Made by a program: the position numbers and the translations under genes. Positions 13,249 through 23,023 of a DNA stretch of 64,000 nt are shown in pieces (positions within the stretch are counted from its first letter, which is position 1; each line of letters starts with the position of its first letter). Under the pieces are notes generated by a model. That model saw only the letters and a list, made by a program, of their open reading frames with translations. It was not told where the DNA came from and ran no database searches. The DNA comes from Pogonophryne albipinna (lineage: Eukaryota > Chordata > Actinopteri > Perciformes > Artedidraconidae), in NCBI GenBank assembly GCA_028583405.1, contig JAPTMU010000037.1:791843-855842 (forward strand), in the 5' to 3' direction.

Positions 13249-13308
13249 ATTGGTCGATGGTAGTACCACTCGACCTGACCAATCAGCGGCCAGATGTTCT
13301 CTATATAG
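13249..13308 (+). promoter_or_regulatory. Orphan histone-type promoter (CCAAT, CCAAT, TATA)
   Basis: Inverted CCAAT (ATTGG) at 13249-13253, direct CCAAT in GACCAATCAGCG at 13279-13283, and TATATAG at 13302-13308. Spacing is 30 and 23 bp, nearly the same as in the H2A promoter at 31177-31238 (31 and 24 bp), and the flanking bases are similar. No histone reading frame follows; downstream is the start of another copy of the H1 unit. I infer that a core histone gene was lost here. Confidence 0.75.
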
Positions 13309-13320
13309 TCCACCACCAAT

Positions 13321-13608
13321 TGACAAATTAGAACAATACCTCAGACTATATCGCATATTCAAAGCATTTTATGACAGTTATGGTCAGAAGTATCTTAAAT
13401 GTAAAAACACAATAGCAATAAGAGGGCAGCAATTTGGCGAATAAATAACTTGTACTAATCAAATTATATCAAACAAGGGTCATACGTTTCTAAATCTCCT
13501 TGAATGTAATTATTCCGATCACAGTATAACACAAACAGGTTTTATGGGTATTATTCATTTGATTTCATGATCCCCTGTGTTTGCGTCAACTGTAAATTAC
13601 TTTCCATT
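13321..13608 (+). repeat. Partial second tandem copy of the H1 unit
   Basis: 13321-13511 matches the reverse complement of about 17511-17702, and 13512-13608 is a direct repeat of 10924-11020. The copy breaks off in a T-run before reaching an H1 gene. This indicates that the unit was once arrayed in tandem. Confidence 0.85.
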
Positions 13609-13689
13609 TTTTTTTTTACTGTCATACTACTACTACTTTGGGCTTACCACAAAGTAGTTTATTTGCACTTTAACATTCATGATAAAATG

Positions 13690-13776
13690 CAGATATAATA
13701 ATAAATAATAATGGATTACATCTTTTATTTAGAGCGCTTTTACAGGTGCTCAAAGCGCTTTACATATTACTTTTTT
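13690..13776 (-). mobile_element. LINE or SINE 3' tail fragment
   Basis: On the minus strand the stretch contains AAAGCGCTTTGAGCACC and AAAGCGCTCTAAATAAA, a motif typical of 3' ends of teleost LINE/SINE families. Only the tail is present. Confidence 0.5.
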
Positions 13777-14880
13777 TTTAAGAAACTTTATTTAATATTA
13801 TTTGGGCAGTACATGATATACACAAGTTACATTAATAATACACATAAAACACAATGAATAAATATATAAATAACACAAAGAGAGCACGTCTATATTCCAA
13901 TGAGACTCAGCTCGGTCACAGACTCAAAACGCCCCATGGCTGAGTCTGGGATTTGTCCAGGGTTTTTCTTCTCCTTAGTTCACTAAGTATTTGTTTCACG
14001 ATGGTGCCACTGTTTATGATCGTCTGATTTAGTATCATTTTGCACCTTGTCTTCCAGATCTTCATACATGTGATACAAATTACCAGCTGAAAAAGGTCCC
14101 TGTGTTTATTGTCCATCCCCTCATCCAGAATACAATACATGATTGAGACATATTCTACATGAAGTCTAAACCCGATGCCCCGTAGGAGCGACCACACCTC
14201 CTGGGCCTCTGTAGCAGTCCATGAGGAGGTGCTGTAGAGTCTCGTCCTCCTCACAGTTAATCATGGGGCATGTTCTAGTTTCCACATAGCAGCTCCATGA
14301 AACCACAGCTCTGACCGCAAGCCTGTTGACTGATATCAGCCACCTCACGTCCTCTCATGCTCTCCGATAACTGTTTACTTTTTACTCATTTCAAGACTTC
14401 CTTACCTTCGTCAGGTGTTAGGTTTTTGTATGCTCTAACACCTCCATATTTGAAATCGTTTATCATTTTAAAAATTACTTTATTCGGTAGTCCGATCCAA
14501 TCAATCTCTAAATGCTGAACTTCAGTTGTGAAGTCACCATAAACTAACTTGTAATATGGTCCTTTTCTAGCTCTGCCTCTTCTTTTCTTCCATCCCATTT
14601 CTCCATCCTCAAACCCAAGGTGCTTTCCTATCGATTGCAGCCGAGATGTTTTTTACAAAGGTAATGTTTTAGTTTAATGCCCAGGTCTATGGCTCCCAGG
14701 CCTCCATATTCCCTACTCTTAAATAACTAATTACGTTTAGCAACCTCCCTTGTTGTACTCCACACCAAATTGACACACTGTTTGTTTAATTGCATAATTA
14801 TTTGGGCTGGTGGGGGGGGGAAGATGTTTGCTAGAAAAAGGATCTTGCTGATCCGCCTTCCTTTCCTCTTCCAATCATTT
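13777..14880 (-). mobile_element. 3' part of a Tx1/L1-like non-LTR retrotransposon, decayed
   Basis: Minus-strand frames give the C-terminal part of a reverse transcriptase polyprotein in pieces. One piece (14386-14598) reads through VQHLEIDWIGLP and is followed by a zinc-knuckle segment (CPMINCEEDETLQHLLMDC) at about 14210-14270, the zf-RVT type found at LINE C-termini. Upstream, GGLGAIDLG near 14690 also fits such elements. The pieces are in different frames with stops, so the copy is dead. The left end has an A-run on the minus strand. Clade assignment is tentative. Confidence 0.65.
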
Positions 14881-15110
14881 TCGAGTCTGTTGGAACAGGT
14901 CATTCAGAACGAATCATCAAACGGTCAGCTATAGTTGGAATAATGTTTACATTTTCTATCAGATTATTCTTCGATATTTAAGAAGCAAATTCCTCCTTTC
15001 CCTCTTCCTCTCATTTCCGGGTCTCTCTCTGTCAGCTCCTACCAAATTCCGGTCTTACCTCTTCCTGATATTTTCTGTTTAGGTTAGCAGAAAACAATAC
15101 TTCCTCAATC
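14881..15110. other. Spacer between the P1 arms, nothing recognised
   Basis: Pyrimidine-rich sequence without a recognisable gene. It lies where a core histone gene would be expected behind the minus-strand orphan promoter, but no histone frame is present. Confidence 0.5.
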
Positions 15111-15123
15111 GATTGGTGGTGGA

Positions 15124-15183
15124 CTATATAGAGAACATCTGGCCGCTGATTGGTCAGGTCGAGTGGTACTACCATCGACCAAT
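15124..15183 (-). promoter_or_regulatory. Orphan histone-type promoter, second copy
   Basis: Mirror of 13249-13308. On the minus strand, ATTGG is at 15183-15179, CCAAT at 15153-15149, and a TATATAG box near 15130-15124. Reading on below 15111 gives no histone start, so this copy also lacks its gene. Confidence 0.75.
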
Positions 15184-15872
15184 CAGAGAAGCGTTAGTCC
15201 ATTCACTGTGTCAAGTACAATAGACCTCACATAATGAAATCATCGAATAACATATACTATAAAATAGATCTGACTATACACATATACTCAAACAATATAG
15301 TGTATTCTTAGAGAAATATTTTAAAACAAAGTATACTTTAAAGGATCAAAGTGAAGCACACTCTAAGATAGTTTGGCATGCTGAAGTGACAAAACAAATG
15401 AACAATGTGACCATTAAAGTATATCCAATATAATCTAATTATTAAACATACAAAATAAAGTAAAATAATTCATTTATTATCAAAATCAGGAGCTAATCCA
15501 ATCTCCTCAAGTAAAAGTGAATTAATGTGTAATAATATAGTCACAATTATATGTAGCATTAAATAAGTTTCCATGTACATTTATATGAAGTTATATAGGC
15601 CTACAAAATATTGACATAGGGTTTATACACTATCAAGTACATGGGAAATATGTATGTTGTGAGTGACGTCAGAGGAGCCTTCGTGAAGACAATGTGTACT
15701 AATATAGCAACATAATAACATGTGTTGTAAAATTAAATAACTTATACAATAATGATAAATAACCACAATGTCTTCTGGTTTTGCAAATAAATATGCAGCA
15801 GACTTTAACAAACTTGTATTTATGCTAAATGATAATATTATAAAGGAGAGTGCTCTTTTGGTGTATGTGGGT

Positions 15873-15888
15873 GGCTCTTAAAAGAGCC
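15873..15888 (-). terminator. Histone mRNA 3' stem-loop (H1 copy 2)
   Basis: Canonical stem-loop on the minus strand followed by ACCCA, 27 bp after the H1 stop codon. Confidence 0.95.
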
Positions 15889-15914
15889 TTTTGGAGATGA
15901 AGTAGAGGGTCTGT

Positions 15915-16646
15915 TTACTTCCTCGATGCTTTCCTGGCTGGTGCCTTCTTCGCTGCTGTGGCAGCTGGTTTAACCACCTTCTTCACAGCTTTCTTGGGGG
16001 TTACTGTCTTCTTGGGGGTCGCTGCCTTCTTGGGGGTCGCTGCCTTCTTGGGTGCTGCCTTCTTGGCCGCCACCTTCTTCTTCGGGCTCTTAGTGATCTT
16101 CTTCACGGAGGTTTTCTTGGCAGCAGTAGCCGGCTTCTTCGCTACCTTCTTGGGGAGTTACTGCCTTCTTGGCTGCTGGCTTCTGAGCGGCGGGTTTCTT
16201 CACTGCTGCCGGCTTCTTGGCTTTGGCTGCGGGCTTCTCGCTACCTTCTTTGGCTTCTCGGCGGCCTTAGCTGCCTTGAATGAGCCGCTGGCTCCGGATC
16301 CCTTGACCTGCACCAGGGCTCCATTCTCGAGTAACCTCTTCACGGCGCGTTTAATGTGAGCGGTGTGTTCGTAGCCCTGAGCGGCCAGCGCCTTCTTCAC
16401 AGCCTGGTAAGAGATCCCTTTACGGTCCTTGGACGCGGTGACCTCTTTCAAGATGAGCTCAGCGGCCCGGGACCAACCTTCCTTGGCCGGCTTGGCTGCC
16501 TTCTTCTTCGGGGACTTGGCTGGTGCCTTGGCCGGTGCCTTGGCCGGTGCCTTGGCCGGTGCCTTTGCTGGTGCCTTTGTCAATGCCTTTGCCGGGGCGG
16601 CGACGACGACAGGGCGGCTTCAGTGGGAGCTTCTTCTGTTTGCCAT
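15915..16646 (-). pseudogene. Histone H1, copy 2, several frameshifts
   Basis: Same gene as copy 1 in opposite orientation. An extra A right after the start (GGCAAACAG versus GGCAACAG) leads to a stop after 8 codons. An extra 2 bases follow in the CCGCC/GTCGTC region. A paired insertion and deletion turn the [10 protein letters not shown] region into AKEGWSRAAE at the start of the globular domain. A deletion after KKVA shifts the tail, and a later extra C restores the frame to the normal end [10 protein letters not shown]. The globular domain and last 60 residues are otherwise intact. So many homopolymer indels in a recently duplicated gene next to a gap suggest consensus errors as much as true decay. 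If the indels are real, this is a pseudogene. Confidence 0.8.
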
Positions 16647-18162
16647 GATGCTGTCAGGAGGATTCTCGGTCTGATGAGACGGAGAGAGAAATCCCAGCGA
16701 AGAGAGGAACTTAAACACACATGAGAACCGTAGAGCACTCAACTCAGTGGCTCACACAGGAGCTGCAGAAAAACTGTGCCACTTTGTGCTTTCTCTTCAG
16801 CTAAAACTGTAAAAAATACACATTTAGAGAACGAGTTGAAATTCAATGGTTAATCGAATTGATAGCAGATTACTTTATCTTCATATAGAAGCGAAATAAA
16901 GCTTTAAATATTGTTGTGTTTTTATTGGGAAGCCTTTAAACCTCCTAAAACTAGCTGCCGTGAGAAGGACTAATCTGCGACTTTTTCCTATAAATGATCT
17001 CCTGAACAACTTAAAAATGCTTCATATTCTCAATAAAACTAGTAATATAGTTAGGCGAGATGTTGTTTTAAAGACTCAAGGTGAAAAAAGGCAGTAGTTG
17101 TAAACAATTCTTTGTTAAACAGAGGTAATTCTGCTGTCTGCAAACACACTCCCATCAGGACAGGCCCTGGCTGTGTTCTAAATACAGTCTTTGTTACTCA
17201 ACAGTGAGAGACCTTCATTTAGCACAGCTTTTCTCATGTATATCACAATACAACTATATTTATATAGTAGTATGATTTATAATAACAATCTGAAATGTGT
17301 TAGACAGATTATCTACCCTGTAATGACAGAAAGGCTCTCATACAGACACGGTACATGGTAGTATATGAACTCCCTTTAACTGTCAAACTTGTTTTTTTTC
17401 GAATTCGGAGAAAAATGGAAAGTAATTTACACTTGACGCAAACACAGGGGATCATGAAATCAAATGAATAATACCCATAAAACCTGTTTGTGTTATACTG
17501 TGATCGGAATAATTACATTCAAGGAGATTTAGAAACGTATGACCCTTGTTTGATATAATTTGATTAGTACAAGTTATTTATTCGCCAAATTTCTGCCCTC
17601 TTATTGCTATTGTGTTTTTTACATTTAAGATACTTCTGACCATAACTGTCATAAAATGCTTTGAATATGCGATATAGTCTGAGGTATTGTTATAATTTGT
17701 CAAGAGATGTGCTATTTTTTTGTATAATTTATTTAATGAGAAAATGCAAATGTCCCTGTTTTGTGGTGAATAAAGATGATCCTATGCTAAATTCCACTAT
17801 CCCTTATTTCTTGTTTCTTTTTTACTTATGTGCAAAAAAATATAACAACTTGTGGGCCCCACGCAAAGTTATGTGATGAGGCCCTCTGTGTCTCTGAGGA
17901 TTATCAGTAATCATTTCAAAGTGACAGAGACATGGATTAACCTTCAGCAGCGTTTTTATAAGTTTTAATGCCAATGAACAAACTTTTGATCAGAAAACAG
18001 CCAACGGTATTTTTCGTGCAATATTGTTGTCCATGGGGCTTAACTGGCTAAGTGACGACTACATTCAACTGACTCCTTTTATTCTCAATTAAAGGTTCAT
18101 TCCATTTTATATATATATCACATTTCAATTGTATTCCCTGAGAAAAACATTGCACTTTTATG
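16647..18162. other. H1 copy 2 upstream region and AT-rich spacer
   Basis: 16647-17510 mirrors the H1 copy 1 upstream region, including the CCAAT/AAACACA cluster. 17703-18162 is AT-rich without a recognised gene. An ATGCAAAT octamer occurs near 17743 but has no other promoter element beside it. Confidence 0.6.
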
Positions 18163-18635
18163 AAAAATATTATGTACAATATAATTTCTGAAAGATAAAT
18201 CTTCCAATGTTGACATTTCACTAAACAGGCAACGTTTGAATGCAGATAATAGTTTCAGTGCAATAACATTGCATTTCTTAAACACACTGTGCTGTTTAAT
18301 TAATTGTTCTCATTATAAATGTGTAAAATGCTTATTCACCGAACATACTTTACAGTCCAGTGCACACAATTCTCCTAAGAATATTCACCCATGGTTAGAT
18401 CGTATACCCATCATAAATATAAATACTACGAGTTAGTTTATTCTCTCAATTTGAGGTACAACCCACTTTATTTAATAGTATTGACATTTTAACACAAGTG
18501 ATTATACCCTTAATAATTAAATGGATTTACATTTTCATACAGGACTTTTCAAGTTTTTGATGATATAATAAAAAAGGATCAGATAAATTGTTCTTAAGCT
18601 ATCACAAGGACCGAGGCTCTCAAAGTGAGGTGGGT

Positions 18636-18651
18636 GGCTCTTAAAAGAGCC
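18636..18651 (-). terminator. Histone mRNA 3' stem-loop of a lost H4 gene
   Basis: Canonical stem-loop on the minus strand with ACCCACC after it, as behind the intact H4 at 63173-63484. Its gene is truncated, so it is a relic. Confidence 0.93.
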
Positions 18652-18675
18652 TTTGTGTGTTTCAGTCAGATGAGT

Positions 18676-18706
18676 TTATCCCCCGAAGCCGTACAGGGTG
18701 CGGCCC
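18676..18706 (-). pseudogene. Histone H4 remnant, last 9 codons
   Basis: The minus strand encodes GRTLYGFGG and a stop, the invariant H4 C-terminus, at the same distance from a stem-loop as in the intact H4. Upstream of the Gly codon the sequence changes abruptly, at 18707, into the internal region of an LTR element. About 92% of the gene and its promoter are missing. The break is sharp and there is no target-site duplication to inspect, so a deletion or rearrangement is more likely than simple insertion. Confidence 0.92.
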
Positions 18707-18921
18707 AGCTATATCCGATATAATATAACCCTCTGTCCGGTGCAATAGTATCAACTTAAATTACTACACTTTTTGGTTTAAATATATATTCTAGGATTTG
18801 GGTAGGTATTTTAACAAGACTTTCAGCCTGTATTTCGCTGATTTGTACTCATCGACTTTTTTCACTAGGTCGTTTTGGTTCTTGTAGTTTTGACTCTGTA
18901 AAAGTATTACTTTTTCACAGA

Positions 18922-18939
18922 GCCCCACGTTGGGCGCCA
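18922..18939 (-). promoter_or_regulatory. Primer binding site, tRNA-Lys type
   Basis: The minus strand reads TGGCGCCCAACGTGGGGC directly after the LTR end ...TTACA. This is the classical 18-base site complementary to the 3' end of a lysine tRNA and fixes the LTR boundary and element orientation. Confidence 0.88.
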
Positions 18940-20066
18940 TGTAAGAGTCGGTGAGGTCCTGATAATTTTATTCCGGTAAATTATTCTGACCTACTAATTG
19001 ACCAGACCGAAGTTATTGAGTCTATGTAAGTCTACTGCTTGGCTCAGATCCACCAAGGTCAGCAAGATCTCACCTCTATTAACTCCCCGAAGAACCAGGC
19101 TCAATTAACTGCTGTTTGTATTGAGAAAACTCTTTTAAATCTGTTTAAGGGATCCCGAAGGATTTTGGTATCAGTAAATGAGGTGTGGTCCTACCTAAAC
19201 ATGAGTGTGGCAGGGTGCAATCTTACCTTTGAAGCAGGAGAGGAGAGCGCAGATGTCCTTTTAGTTGTCCCAATCCAAAAGGTGGGATCAGTTTATTTGA
19301 AGAAAAATAGGTCCAAACTAATACAGGGTTTTTACCTTCTCTCTTTACCACATTATAATCATACGAAACATATCATGCTGGGGTTATATTTTAATCTAAA
19401 ACCTTAATTCATAGTTCTCCCATTAAAGTCTTCCGACGAAATTCAAAGGAATTTCCTCGTGGTGGCGTAGGTTTTCTAATTAGATCTAAAATCCTGATAC
19501 ATTTAACAATGTCTTCCAGGCAGAGCTAACTAAGATCACTAACTCTACGATCCTGATACATTTAACAATGTCTATCAGGCAGAGCTAACTAAGATCACTA
19601 ACTCTACGATCCTGATACATTTAACAATGTCTTCCAGGCAGAGAGAACCTTACCGAGAGCCAAAACCCAGCTCTGAGGGCCAGAGCCTCCCGGGAGAGAG
19701 TATACCAGGGGAACCCCCCTCTCTCTCTCGCTCCCTCCAAAATGCCAGTTCCTTTATGCTCAAAAAACCGGATAGAAACCCCAAAAACACCTCCTCTATA
19801 CCCAACCAATGAAACAAACTGGGCATGGCCACTGATGTACAGGACTGGACATATTCTATTGGCTATGGCATAAGACACACCTTCCCTATATTTGTGTAAA
19901 AAAGGACATGACCAGACATATTCTATGGCTATGACATAACCACCTTTTTGAGGCCTCAAGGTATTTCTCCTTAAGTCCGGAGCCCCCCTACCTGCTGTGA
20001 GAGGAGAGGGAAGAAACTGCCTACTGCTCTTATCACTGACACCCATAAATCATTATAGGTCTTACA
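18940..20066 (-). repeat. Long terminal repeat, about 1.13 kb
   Basis: The LTR has 6-bp inverted ends TGTAAG...CTTACA. An AATAAA on the minus strand (18972-18967) lies close to its 3' end. It contains a direct tandem repeat of 59 bp at 19491-19645, possibly a U3 enhancer-type repeat. Only one LTR copy is present, so its age cannot be estimated from LTR divergence. Confidence 0.7.
19491..19645. repeat. 59-bp tandem repeat inside the LTR, about 2.6 copies
   Basis: The word ATCCTGATAC recurs at 19491, 19550 and 19609, an exact 59-bp period. The copies are almost identical, for example TCTTCC versus TCTATC after the ACAATG motif. Confidence 0.9.
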
Positions 20067-20204
20067 CTCAACTTAACAAACCACTTGGTTTTGTTTATAC
20101 TGTAACTATAGAAAAACCTAAAATATGAAGCATTTTCATTGTGGGTTATACAAGAATATAATTGATTATATTTGATTATAACTAACTTTCGTTTTAAGTA
20201 TTCA

Positions 20205-20665
20205 ACATACTATGAAGATCTCAACACATGCCCACCATTTCAGCTGACCTTTTCTCAGAAAGGTCTTGGGGGAGGGAGCTCCAGAGCTTCGGGGCTGCCA
20301 CAGAGAAGGCTCTGTCCCCAAAGCTCCGGAGTTTAGCCTTGGGGGTGGAAAGGCAACCGGCTGAGGTGGATCTGAGGGACCGGGGGACTTGGTAGAGGAT
20401 GAGGAGGTCAGGGAGGTAGGGGGGGGGGGGCAGATGGTGGAGGGCTTTGTATGTGAAGACCAGGAGTTTGTTGTGGATGCGTTGAGAAACGGGAAGCCAG
20501 TGGAGTTCTTTGAGGACCGGGGTGATGTGATGCCATGATTTGGTGTGGGTGAGGAGTCTGGCGGCTGCGTTCTGGACACGCTGGAGTCTACTGAGGGAGG
20601 TGGAGCTGATGCTGTAGCGTAGAGGAGTGAGTTACAGTAGTCAAGGCGGGAGGAGATGAAGGCGT
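20205..20665 (-). mobile_element. L2/CR1-like LINE, reverse transcriptase C-terminal fragment
   Basis: The minus strand encodes SRLDYCNSLLYA-like, NHGITSP, PVLKELHWLP-like and LSTPKAKLRSFG-like segments in shifting frames. These are the conserved post-RT region of L2/CR1-group elements. A G-run near 20421-20430 adds to the frame noise. The 5' part and the 3' end are absent. Confidence 0.75.
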
Positions 20666-21564
20666 GAATTATTCTGTTACTTTGTTAAAATCCCACCTAA
20701 TATAATGTTATAACCTACTTTTAAGAGTTCTCTTGGTCTTCTGAATAATTGTTGCTTATGTTGTGCCTCAGGGGCAGTATCAATCAATCAATCAATGTTT
20801 ATTTATATAGCCCACTATTACAAATGTTACATTTGTCTCAGTGGACTTCACAGTTTGTACAAAATATCAGTATGACAATACGACACCCTCTGTCCTTAGA
20901 CCCTCACATCGTACAAGGAAAAACCTTCGAAGAAAACCCACAGTTTTAAAGGGAAAAATGGGAGAAACCTCAGGGAGAGCAACAGAGGAGTGATCCCTCT
21001 CCCAGGACGGACAGACGTGCAATAGATGCCGTGTGTAAATTGAAAAGATAATACATTTGCAACATAGGTAGTCCAAATGTTTGGAAATGCATGTGTGTAT
21101 AATAGGAAGATGAATCCACGAGGATATCCATCCAGGACCTATGATCCAGGACCACAGCCACGACTCAAGATCCAGGGCTCACGATGCAGGACACAGGACC
21201 GCAGGATCATCCATGACTCCGGATCCCAGCGTATATAGACACCAAAAAGAAAGACATTTGGGGAAGCTGGGTTAATCGGAACATGAGAGTACACAGGTAT
21301 AGACAGAGAGAAGGAAGAAGTAAGATGTCCCCCAACAAACTAAGCCTATATCAGCAAAACTAGGGGCTGAATCTAATCAGCCCTAACTATAAGCTTTATC
21401 AAAAAGGAAGGTCTTAAGCGCACTCTTAAAAACGGATAGGGTGTCTGCCGCCCGAACACAAACTGGAAGCTGATTCCACAAATGTGGAGCTTGATAAGAA
21501 AAGGCTCTGGCTCCCATTGTACTTTTAGAGACTCTAGGAACTGTATATACAGAGCGGGCGACGT

Positions 21565-22033
21565 TGAGGCGCATCTTAAACTGCTGGCTAAAACTAAACG
21601 TAAATACAGTAGGATTGTTATTCACGTCGGTGGTAATGATGTTCGTTTACGCCAATCAGAATGCACCAAACTTAATGTGGAGTCGGTGTGTAGTTATGCT
21701 AAAACAATGTCGGACACCGTAATCTTCTCTGGTCCCCTCCCCAATCTGATCAATGATGACATGTATAGCCGCATGTCATCATTTCAGCGCTGGTTGTCTT
21801 GGTGGTGCCCAGCAAACAATGTGGGCTTCGTAAATAATTGGACAGCCTTCTGGGGAAAACCTGGTCTGATTAAGAGAGACGGCATTCATCCTACTTTGGA
21901 AGGTGCAGATCTCATTTCGGCAAACATTTCAGGCTTTGTGGACTTAATCCATGACAAACTGGAGTTGAGACCAGGAAGCGGAGTCGCAGTCTTACACGCT
22001 TCTCTGCGCTCTCACCTAGGCAGTCATCCATAG
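21565..22033 (+). pseudogene. L2 ORF1, SGNH/GDSL-type esterase domain, 5'-truncated
   Basis: Frame from about GDVEAHLKLLAK to a stop at 22033. It shows block III (VHVGGNDVR) and block V (KRDGIHPTL) of the SGNH hydrolase fold found in ORF1 of CR1/L2 elements. The block I serine is missing because the 5' end of the element is missing. Before about 21560 the frame belongs to the opposite-strand piece of the element, so the formal start further left is not real. Not functional in this form. Confidence 0.75.
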
Positions 22034-22068
22034 GAATCCCGAACCCAATAAAATACCCAATATTAGCG

Positions 22069-22995
22069 GTGTGTGTGTCTGCCCAAGGACAATTAAAGGT
22101 AAAACCTAATAGAGGTGTCGTACATAATAAACTAATAAAAGTAAATGTAACAACTACTACAGTGCAACAAAACAGGAATATTAAATGTGGTCTCTTAAAC
22201 ATAAAATCTCTAGCATCTAAAGCAATATTGGTAAATGAGTTAATATCAGATTATAATATTGATATAAGCTGTCTCACTGAAACTTGGTTGAGACATGAAG
22301 AATATGTCAGCATAAATGAGGCCACTCCACCCAGCCATATCAATACTCATATTGCCCGAGGCGTGGGCCGAGGAGGTGGAGTTGCAGCAATCTTTGACTC
22401 AAGTTTACTTATCAATACTAAACCAAAATTAAATGATACCTCCTTTGAAAGTCTCGTTTTTAGTCTTACGCATCCGACCTGGAAAACTTTGCAGCCAATC
22501 TTATTTGTTACAGTGTACCGTGCACCAGGTCCTTATTCAGAATTCTTATCAGAATTCTCTGAGTTTTTATCAACTTTGGTTCTTAAAACAGATAAAGTAA
22601 TTATCGTAGGTGACTTTAATATTCATGTTGACGATGATAAAAATAGCCTTACGGTTGCATTTAACTCTATATTAGATTCTGTTGGTTTCTGTCAGAGTGT
22701 AAATAAACCAACCCACTGCTATAATCACACTCTCGACCTTGTTCTGACTTATGGTATTGAAATTGAGCAACTATTAGTCGAACCGCATAATCCTGCTTTA
22801 TCCGACCATTTCTTAGTAACTTTTGAAGTACTGTTACTAGACTACAAAGCATTAGTCAAAAGCTCCTGCAGCAGAAACCTATCTGTTAGTGCTATAGCCA
22901 AATTTAAGGAAGATATTCCACCAATACTTAACTCGATAGCATGTCTGCATGTAAGGGTAGGAAACTTATACAAAATGTACACCAACCCAAATTGA
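22069..22995 (+). pseudogene. L2 ORF2, endonuclease domain part
   Basis: A 308-residue frame with the AP-endonuclease-like domain of non-LTR retrotransposons. It shows LLNIKSL near the start, then DISCLTETWL, GVGRGGGVAAIF, FVTVYRAPG, VIIVGDFNIHVDD, HTLDLVLT and PALSDHFLVTF. The catalytic pattern looks intact. The frame ends at 22995, and the RT part continues in another frame from about 23024, so a single frameshift separates the two. This domain nicks target DNA for target-primed reverse transcription. Confidence 0.85.
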
Positions 22996-23023
22996 TCATG
23001 TTGTTGATAGTGCTACAGATGCG

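Larger units (their letters stand above)
10924..13320 (+). repeat. Inverted repeat P1, left arm (H1 plus orphan promoter unit)
   Basis: This stretch is the reverse complement of about 15111-17510 with very high identity. It includes the H1 gene, its 3' stem-loop, about 700 bp of AT-rich downstream sequence and a histone-type promoter. It is directly followed at 13321-13608 by the start of a second tandem copy: 13512-13608 repeats 10924-11020. The unit length inferred from the two arms is about 2.6 kb. The left end is cut by the gap. Confidence 0.9.
15111..17510 (-). repeat. Inverted repeat P1, right arm
   Basis: Reverse complement of 10924-13320, holding the second H1 copy and second orphan promoter. 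17511-17702 extends the match to 13321-13511. Differences between the arms are mostly single-base indels in homopolymers inside H1. Confidence 0.9.
18163..18706 (-). repeat. Inverted repeat P4, left arm (H4 3' flank)
   Basis: Reverse complement of about 63454-64000 with few differences; the match continues to the end of the window and probably beyond. It contains the H4 stem-loop and the last codons of H4. Confidence 0.92.
18707..20066 (-). mobile_element. 5' end of an LTR element / endogenous-retrovirus-like sequence
   Basis: On the minus strand a TG...CA-bounded LTR (20066 to 18940) is followed by a primer binding site and about 215 bp of leader, which ends at the H4 remnant. No gag or pol domain is preserved, and there is no second LTR in the window. 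The primer site fits tRNA-Lys, which is used by several retroviral and Gypsy-type groups, so family assignment stays open. Confidence 0.72.

Noticed and set aside
17743..17750. Octamer ATGCAAAT as an H2B-type promoter
   Set aside because: No TATA or CCAAT box at the right distance and no gene downstream.
19039..19407. 122-codon plus-strand frame in the LTR
   Set aside because: Lies inside an LTR reading on the other strand and has no recognisable domain.
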